DNA from: Streptomyces narbonensis
Lineage (GTDB): Bacteria; Actinomycetota; Actinomycetes; Streptomycetales; Streptomycetaceae
Direction: 5' to 3'
Length of the DNA stretch: 64,000 nucleotides
Assembly: GCF_014649015.1 (NCBI RefSeq)
Contig: NZ_BMSF01000007.1
Location: forward strand, 310,001 to 374,000
Part shown: in pieces, positions 59,205 to 64,000 of the stretch
Numbering within the stretch: position 1 is the stretch's first letter
How the letters are laid out: each line of letters begins with the position of its first letter
Position numbers and translations under genes: made by a program
The notes under the pieces: model-generated
What the model was told of the DNA's origin: nothing
The model's input: only the letters and a program-made list of their open reading frames with translations
Databases searched by the model: none

Positions 59205-59250
59205 CTGCGACACCGTCAACACCCCGCAAGACCCCGCAAGACCCCGCATC
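59205..59250. repeat. AC-rich 11-12 bp repeats between permease and next gene
   Basis: GCGACACCGTCAAC, then CCCCGCAAGA twice and CCCCGCATC: short diverged repeats in the 119-bp gap after the permease. No hairpin of note. Confidence 0.4.
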
Positions 59251-59281
59251 ATCCATCGGCAGCCGAACCGAAGGAGGCCCC

Positions 59282-60283
59282 ATGGCCGTCGTACGCCGCC
59301 GCTCCACGCGCTCGGCACGCCAGGCGCGGGCGGAGCGCTTCGCGCCCGACTTCGACCCGGACTTCGGCGACCGCCCGCTCACGGAGGCGCGGCACGACAT
59401 CGTGATCGGCCGCTGGCAGGGAGTCCGTGACCTGCTCGCCGCCACGGGCGACGACTGGGCGCGCCGCACGCACCGGCTGCGGCTCCTCTCGCACGCCGCC
59501 GCCGGCAGCTCCACGGTCGAGACCTGGCGGGCGGCCGAGCCCGGCAACCCGGACGCGGCCGTGCTGCGGGCGGCGACCGAGGTCGTGCGGGTCTTCGACG
59601 CGGCCATCGCGGCCGGCCGGGGCGCCGCGGTCGAGCGGGGCCGGATCGACGCCGCGGTCGACGCCTGCCGGGGCGCGGCGGAGGCCGCGCCGGCCGACCC
59701 GATGCCGTGGGTGTCGCTGCTGTCGGTGGCGAGGCTGTACGAGGGAGGGGTGGCGCGTCGCGAACTGCGGCACTGGTTCGACGAGTTGCGGCGCCGCGAC
59801 CCGTACAACACCGAGGGGCACATCCAGGTGCTGCGCTACTGGTCGGCGCGGTGGCACGGCACGCACGGCAGCATGTACGACTTCGCGCGCGACGCGGCGG
59901 GCGTGGCACCGCCCGGCTCGCCGCTGCCGGTACTCGTGCAGGTGGCCCGGGTGGAGGAGTACCGGTACATCGCGGACGGGGCACTGGGCAGGGGGCCGGT
60001 ACGGGGCTTCGACCAGCACTGGAAGCACGAGCTGGCGGTGACGGAGCTGCGCCGCACGTACGCGCGGTGGATCGGCGGCAGGGACCCGGAGCGCCCGGTG
60101 GCGCCGGAAGAGGTGGGCGACCTCAACTTCCTCACACACGCGGCCTGTTACGCGGGTCAGGTGGAGATCGCCAGGGTGCTCCTTGGAATGCTGGGCGCCC
60201 GGGCGGCGTGGGTGCCGTGGGCGTACACGGGGGACCCGGAGGAGCAGTTCACGAGATTCAGGGAGGGCCTGGGGGTGGAGTGA
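59282..60283 (+). CDS. Hypothetical soluble protein with TPR-like helical repeats
   Basis: A 333-residue protein, helical throughout: RHDIVIGRWQGVRDLLAATG, DPMPWVSLLSVARLYEGGVA, DPYNTEGHIQVLRYWSARWH, HAACYAGQVEIARVLLGMLG. The layout, helix pairs of ~34 residues with Trp/Leu at helix starts, suggests TPR-like or DUF4034-like repeats. There is no signal or membrane segment. ATG 59282 has AAGGAGG. A function cannot be assigned. Confidence 0.8.
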   Translation: MAVVRRRSTRSARQARAERFAPDFDPDFGDRPLTEARHDIVIGRWQGVRDLLAATGDDWARRTHRLRLLSHAAAGSSTVETWRAAEPGNPDAAVLRAATEVVRVFDAAIAAGRGAAVERGRIDAAVDACRGAAEAAPADPMPWVSLLSVARLYEGGVARRELRHWFDELRRRDPYNTEGHIQVLRYWSARWHGTHGSMYDFARDAAGVAPPGSPLPVLVQVARVEEYRYIADGALGRGPVRGFDQHWKHELAVTELRRTYARWIGGRDPERPVAPEEVGDLNFLTHAACYAGQVEIARVLLGMLGARAAWVPWAYTGDPEEQFTRFREGLGVE

Positions 60284-60322
60284 GGCCATCGGCCGTCACC
60301 CCACCCCGGCCCCTGGCCGGCG

Positions 60323-62419
60323 TCAGACGCCGATGTCGCGGCCGTCCGTACGCCAGACGGAGACGACGGCCGGGCGGACGATCTTGCCGGGTCCATCGGG
60401 CCACTGAGACTTCGGGTTCTCGACGGAGGCTCCGTCGAGCTCGCCCGGGTGCTGGACCGCGACCAGGACGCGGCGGTCCTGGATGATCGGGCCGCAGGTC
60501 TCGGCGCCCTTGGGCACGGTCAGGAACTGCTTCAGCTCACCGCGCCGCTCGCCCTGCGTGGCGACGCCGAAGAGGCCGTCGTGCGAGCCGAGCTGGTTGC
60601 CGTCGGTGGAGATCCACAGGTTGCCGTGCGGGTCGAAGGCCACGTTGTCCGGGCAGGAGATCGGGGAGACCTTCTCCTTCGGGAAGCCGGCGAAGTAGGT
60701 CGCGGGGTCGTTCGGGTCGCCGGCGACGAGGAAGAGCCGCCAGGCGAACCCGTCGGAGGCCGGGTCGTCCCAGTGCTCGGCGAGCTCCAGGATCTGCCCG
60801 TGCTTGTTGAGGTTGCGCGGGTTGGCCTCGTCAGCAGGGGCGTAACCGGCCTTGCCGCGGTTGGAGTTGTTGGTGAGCGCCACGTACACCCGGCCGCTGC
60901 GCGGCGAGGGCTCGACGTCCTCGGGGCGGTCCATCTTGGTGGCGCCGACCTTGTCACCGGCGAGGCGGGTGAAGACGAAGACCTCGTCCGCGGTCATGCC
61001 GGGCACGTGCGAGACGGCGCCGTCGGGGCCGGCCGTGGCGAGCGGGATCCACTGGCCCGAGCCGTCGAACTCGCCGTCGTTCGGGAGCTTGCCGGTGCCG
61101 TCGATCTGGGCGGCCGGGGAGTCGCCGGTCAGCTTGGCGACGTAGAGGGTGCCCTCGTCGAGAAGCGTGAGGTTGTGCTCACGGGCGCTCCGGGACCCTC
61201 CCTTCTTCATCCGCTTGCTGGAGACGAACTTGTAGAAGTAGTCGAAGCGCTCGTCGTCGCCCATGTAGACGACGGGACGGCCGTCCTCGGTGAGACGGGG
61301 CTGCGCGGCCTCGTGCTTGAAGCGGCCGAGGGCGGTGCGCTTGCGGGGCGTGGAGTCGGGGTCGTACGGGTCGAGCTCGACGACCCAGCCCTGGCGGTGC
61401 ACCTCGTTCGGCTCCTGGCGGAGGTCGAACCGCTTGTCGAACCGCTCCCACTTGCGCTCGGAGGCGCCGGTGCCGACCCCGTACCGCTTGTCGGTGGCGG
61501 AGCTTCCGTAGGCGAAGTACTGGTTGAAGTTCTCCTCGCCGTGGAGGGTGGTGCCCCACGGGGTGGTGCCGCCGGCGCAGTTGTTGAGCGTGCCGAGGAC
61601 GGTACGACCCTCGGGGTCGGCGGAGGTCTTGAGGAGGTCGCTGCCGGCGGCGGGGCCGGCGACCTCGAACTCGCTGGTGGTGTGGAGCCGCCGGTTGAGG
61701 TGGTGGCGGGTGACGGGCGTCAGCTTGCCGGAGCGGTGCTCCTCCTGGACGACGACGACCGAGAGGCCGTGCGCGGCCCAGGCGATCTCGACCTGCTCGC
61801 GGGTCGGGTTCTCGGAGTCGTAACCCCGGAACATGAGCACCTCGTCGGTGTACTCGTGGTTGGCCACGAGGACCTGCCGGTGGTGCTCGCCCCGGAGCGG
61901 CAGCAGGGAGAGGAAGTCGTTGTTGTAGCCGAACTGGCCGGCCTGCGCCTTCGCCGTCTGCTTCTCGGAGTCGAAGGCGGGCGTGCCGCGGAGGATGGGC
62001 TCGCCCCACCGGATGACCACGTTCTGGGCGTAGCCGGCGGGGACGGTGACCTGGTCGGCGGTGTTGGGCGCGACGGCGGCGAAGCGGAGCCCGCGGGCAC
62101 CGTCGACCTTGCCGGGCTTGCCGGGCTTGCCCGGACGCGCGACGGCCTCGGGGGCACCACCCAGGACGACGGCGCCGCCGGCGGCGGAGGCGACGGTCAC
62201 GACGGCGGCGGCACGGAGGGCCGAACGGCGGGAGAGCACACCGGCTATGACGTCGCCGACGTACTCGTTGTCGCTGGTGTTGGGCACCTCGTGGAAGCAG
62301 GCGTCACCACACCGGAACCGGCAGGTGAGAGCGGAACGGCCGCCTCCGTGGGGGTTCGTGCTCAGGAGCGGCAGCAGTTTGCGCACTTCGTCCTCCTCCG
62401 GCGCACACTGCGCCGACAT
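60323..62419 (-). CDS. phoX: PhoX-family secreted alkaline phosphatase
   Basis: A 698-residue phosphatase of the DUF839/PhoX family that releases phosphate from organic esters outside the cell, using calcium and iron. The Tat signal lies ~60 residues in (LSRRSALRAAAVVTVASAAG), typical of PhoX long N-termini. Landmarks are NNCAGGTTPWGTTLHGEENF (Cys-containing active-site loop), VVELDPYDPDSTPRKRTALG, VYMGDDERFDYFYKFVS and FDPHGNLWISTDGNQLGSHD. A PHO-box-like direct repeat at 62477-62498 fits control by PhoP under phosphate limitation. ATG 62419. Confidence 0.93.
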   Translation of the reverse strand: MSAQCAPEEDEVRKLLPLLSTNPHGGGRSALTCRFRCGDACFHEVPNTSDNEYVGDVIAGVLSRRSALRAAAVVTVASAAGGAVVLGGAPEAVARPGKPGKPGKVDGARGLRFAAVAPNTADQVTVPAGYAQNVVIRWGEPILRGTPAFDSEKQTAKAQAGQFGYNNDFLSLLPLRGEHHRQVLVANHEYTDEVLMFRGYDSENPTREQVEIAWAAHGLSVVVVQEEHRSGKLTPVTRHHLNRRLHTTSEFEVAGPAAGSDLLKTSADPEGRTVLGTLNNCAGGTTPWGTTLHGEENFNQYFAYGSSATDKRYGVGTGASERKWERFDKRFDLRQEPNEVHRQGWVVELDPYDPDSTPRKRTALGRFKHEAAQPRLTEDGRPVVYMGDDERFDYFYKFVSSKRMKKGGSRSAREHNLTLLDEGTLYVAKLTGDSPAAQIDGTGKLPNDGEFDGSGQWIPLATAGPDGAVSHVPGMTADEVFVFTRLAGDKVGATKMDRPEDVEPSPRSGRVYVALTNNSNRGKAGYAPADEANPRNLNKHGQILELAEHWDDPASDGFAWRLFLVAGDPNDPATYFAGFPKEKVSPISCPDNVAFDPHGNLWISTDGNQLGSHDGLFGVATQGERRGELKQFLTVPKGAETCGPIIQDRRVLVAVQHPGELDGASVENPKSQWPDGPGKIVRPAVVSVWRTDGRDIGV

Positions 62420-62449
62420 GGTGTCGGGAATCCTTCGGCGGCGACGCTA

Positions 62450-62461
62450 TGTGCGCACATC
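62450..62461. promoter_or_regulatory. 12-bp perfect palindrome upstream of phoX
   Basis: ATGTGCGCACAT at 62450-62461, between the PHO-box-like repeat and the phoX ATG. Possibly a second operator or part of the core promoter. Confidence 0.35.
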
Positions 62462-62476
62462 TGCACAGGGGCGGCG

Positions 62477-62498
62477 CCGGAGTGAACGCCGAATGAAT
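62477..62498 (-). promoter_or_regulatory. PHO box-like 11-bp direct repeat upstream of phoX
   Basis: Minus strand: ATTCATTCGGC followed directly by GTTCACTCCGG (62498-62488 and 62487-62477). PhoP boxes in Streptomyces are 11-bp direct repeats of GTTCACC plus four bases. The downstream unit matches 6 of 7, the upstream 5 of 7. The position, ~60-80 bp before the phoX ATG, is right for activation. Confidence 0.65.
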
Positions 62499-62642
62499 GC
62501 GCGGCAACCGGAGGCGACCGGGTCACGGAGGAGGGAGGGGGTGGCCGCTAACCTTACGTGTCCGCCCTGGCCAGGGATGAACGTCCCGAAACGCCCAGTA
62601 CGGACATTCACACTGCACCCACTCATGCGAAAGGGTTCGCCC

Positions 62643-64000
62643 ATGGGTATTCGGAGCATGCTGCGCAAGGTATTCGGCCGGGACCGCGAGGACACCCCGT
62701 CGACCTCCGTCCCGGCCCAGACGCGTGAGGCCTCGTCGGCATCGACGGACACGTCCAGGGACACGGACGCGGACACGTCGACGTCGACGGACACCGAGGA
62801 TGCCGAGGCCCGCCGCGCGGCGGACGACCTGGTGGCCGCGTCCTTCGACAACCCGCAGGTGCCGAAGGCACGGAGCGGGGAGCCGGCGGACACGTCGGAG
62901 GCCGTGGACACGTCTGAGGCCGCGGGCACGGCGAAGACCTCGGACGAGTCCGCGGTCGCGGGCACGTCGGAGACGCTGAACGCCGAGGCGACGGCGGTCG
63001 AGACGCCGGAGACGGAGACGCCCGCCGAGGCGACGGCGCCCCAGACGGACACGGCTACCGAGGCGGAGGCGCCTGCCGCCACGGTCGAGGGTGAGGCCGC
63101 CGAGCCGGCTCCGCCGCTTGACGCCGAGGTAGAGGCCGAAGCCGAAGCCGGCCTGGCTGAGCCGGAGGCGGCCGTCGCGACCGACATCCCGGCGGAGGCG
63201 GCGGCTGCCGCTGAAGTCGAGCCCGAGGCGGTCGTCACCGTCGACGCTCCGGAGGAGCAGGCGGACGCCGAGGACACGGACGCGACCGCCCAGGCCACGG
63301 CGGAGCCGGAGACGGACGCTGCCGCCGAGGCAGAGCCCGTCGTGGCGGACGCCGACGACACGAACCCGGCCGAGGCCGAGGCGGTCGTCACCGTCGACGC
63401 TCCGGAGGAGCAGTCGAGCGAGGCGGAGCCCGAGGCCGCCGTCGCGGCGGACAGCCCGGCGGAGCCGGAAGCGGAGGTCGAGCCCGAGGCGGCCGTCGCC
63501 GCGGATGCTCCGGCGCAGCCGGAGACGGTCGGCGCCGAGGCGACGGTCGGCGAAGCCGACACGGACGCCGAGGCCGACACCCACACAGACACGGACGCGG
63601 ACACCGACGCCGCGCCCGCGCTCCCCCTCGCCCGGCTCAAGGCCGCCGCCCCGCACCTCGCCGACGCGTACAAGGCGGCCGGGGCCGTGCTCAAGAAGCA
63701 GGGGCTCACCGGGGCGCGGGCGGCCGTGTACCTCGTCGTGGACCGGTCCGGTTCGATGCGCGGGTACTTCAAGGACGGCTCCGTACAGCGCCTGGCCGAG
63801 CAGACCGTGGCTCTCGCCGCGCACCTGGACGAGGCCGCCACCGTCACGACCGTGTTCTTCTCCACGGACATCGACGGCACCGTCGAGCTCGCCCCCGCCG
63901 ACCTCACGCCCACCCGCGTCGAGGAGATCAACGGCACGCTCGGCCGCCTGGGCCGCACCAACTACCACCGCGCGGTGGAGGAGGTCCTCGCCCACCACGA
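62643..64000 (+). CDS. VWA-domain protein with long acidic repeat region (partial)
   Basis: The open frame starts at ATG 62643 (GAAAGGG upstream) and runs off the window after ~452 residues. Residues 1-~20 are basic (MGIRSMLRKVFGRDRED). About 20-320 are a disordered Glu/Ala/Thr/Asp-rich region with repeats such as EAVVTVDAPEEQ (twice) and PEAAVAADSPAEPE/PEAAVAADAPAQPE. From ~325 starts a von Willebrand A domain (LARLKAAAPHLADAYKAAG, MIDAS motif DRSGSMRGYF at ~370), of the TerF/tellurite-resistance-associated type. Metal-dependent protein binding in the cytoplasm is likely. The acidic region looks expanded by DNA repeats. Confidence 0.85.
   Translation, partial: MGIRSMLRKVFGRDREDTPSTSVPAQTREASSASTDTSRDTDADTSTSTDTEDAEARRAADDLVAASFDNPQVPKARSGEPADTSEAVDTSEAAGTAKTSDESAVAGTSETLNAEATAVETPETETPAEATAPQTDTATEAEAPAATVEGEAAEPAPPLDAEVEAEAEAGLAEPEAAVATDIPAEAAAAAEVEPEAVVTVDAPEEQADAEDTDATAQATAEPETDAAAEAEPVVADADDTNPAEAEAVVTVDAPEEQSSEAEPEAAVAADSPAEPEAEVEPEAAVAADAPAQPETVGAEATVGEADTDAEADTHTDTDADTDAAPALPLARLKAAAPHLADAYKAAGAVLKKQGLTGARAAVYLVVDRSGSMRGYFKDGSVQRLAEQTVALAAHLDEAATVTTVFFSTDIDGTVELAPADLTPTRVEEINGTLGRLGRTNYHRAVEEVLAHH

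Noticed and set aside
57495..59318. 607-codon minus-strand frame opposite the APC permease
   Set aside because: Antisense shadow; the plus frame has clear transmembrane helices and permease motifs.
62447..63998. Two long minus-strand frames opposite the VWA gene, Ser/Ala- and Arg/Gly-rich
   Set aside because: They mirror the repetitive acidic region of the plus-strand gene; no family motifs, and the plus frame has a MIDAS motif and proper start.

Overview
The window is very GC-rich DNA with strong third-position GC bias, short intergenic gaps, many GTG starts, ATGA/GTGA stop-start overlaps and AGGAGG-type ribosome binding sites. Together with families such as DUF6126, DUF7144, DUF6879, MT0933-like antitoxin, ribosomal protein bL37 and the CE1758/CE1759 flavin pair, this points to a Streptomyces chromosome. 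It begins inside a MocR-type regulator gene and ends inside a von Willebrand A (VWA) protein gene. I see no rRNA, tRNA or CRISPR array.

Layout. 1-16 kb: metabolic and regulatory genes (class V aminotransferase with divergent MocR regulator, GlxA-type regulator, APC permease operon, D-2-hydroxyacid dehydrogenase, CbtB/CbtA cobalt uptake behind a cobalamin riboswitch, a GntR/DUF1648 operon, a subtilisin, a nucleoside hydrolase, a MarR/DoxX pair). 16-36 kb: a dispersed cobalamin (B12) locus. cobN lies behind a second cobalamin riboswitch; cobG-cobH-cobIJ form an overlapping operon; cobK and cbiD diverge; cobM and cobL are coupled. Other genes interrupt it: a WXG100-like/DUF1023 hydrolase/lipoprotein operon, a serine hydrolase, an FN3 protein and the bL37 gene. 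A solo TnpB element (IS200/IS605 type) sits directly upstream of cobL.

36-47 kb: flavin monooxygenase/reductase pair, universal stress protein, a MerR-PP2C fusion, a DrrAB-like ABC exporter, and the most unusual locus of the window. That locus has a 24-residue peptide gene (46081-46155, ending in Asn) divergent from a minus-strand set: a ThiF/E1-like adenylyltransferase with an N-terminal peptide-recognition-like region, a multi-pass M50 peptidase with a PqqD-like N-terminus, and a DUF6879 protein. I propose it is a ribosomal-peptide system mechanistically related to microcin C. This is inference.

47-64 kb: RidA/MFS operon with Rrf2 regulator, a frameshifted MocR regulator, small membrane and lipoproteins, GtrA protein, a frameshifted FUSC protein, a second APC permease, a PhoX phosphatase with a PHO-box-like repeat, and the acidic-repeat VWA protein.

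Two themes recur. Vitamin B12 supply: CbtAB imports cobalt, CobN inserts it, and CobG, H, IJ, K, CbiD, M and L build the corrin ring, with two B12-sensing leaders upstream of cbtBA and cobN. Short tandem repeats: at least eight independent expansions (22, 49, 36, 15, 9 bp and hexanucleotides) lie in genes and convergent gaps, one of them coinciding with a gene-breaking frameshift.
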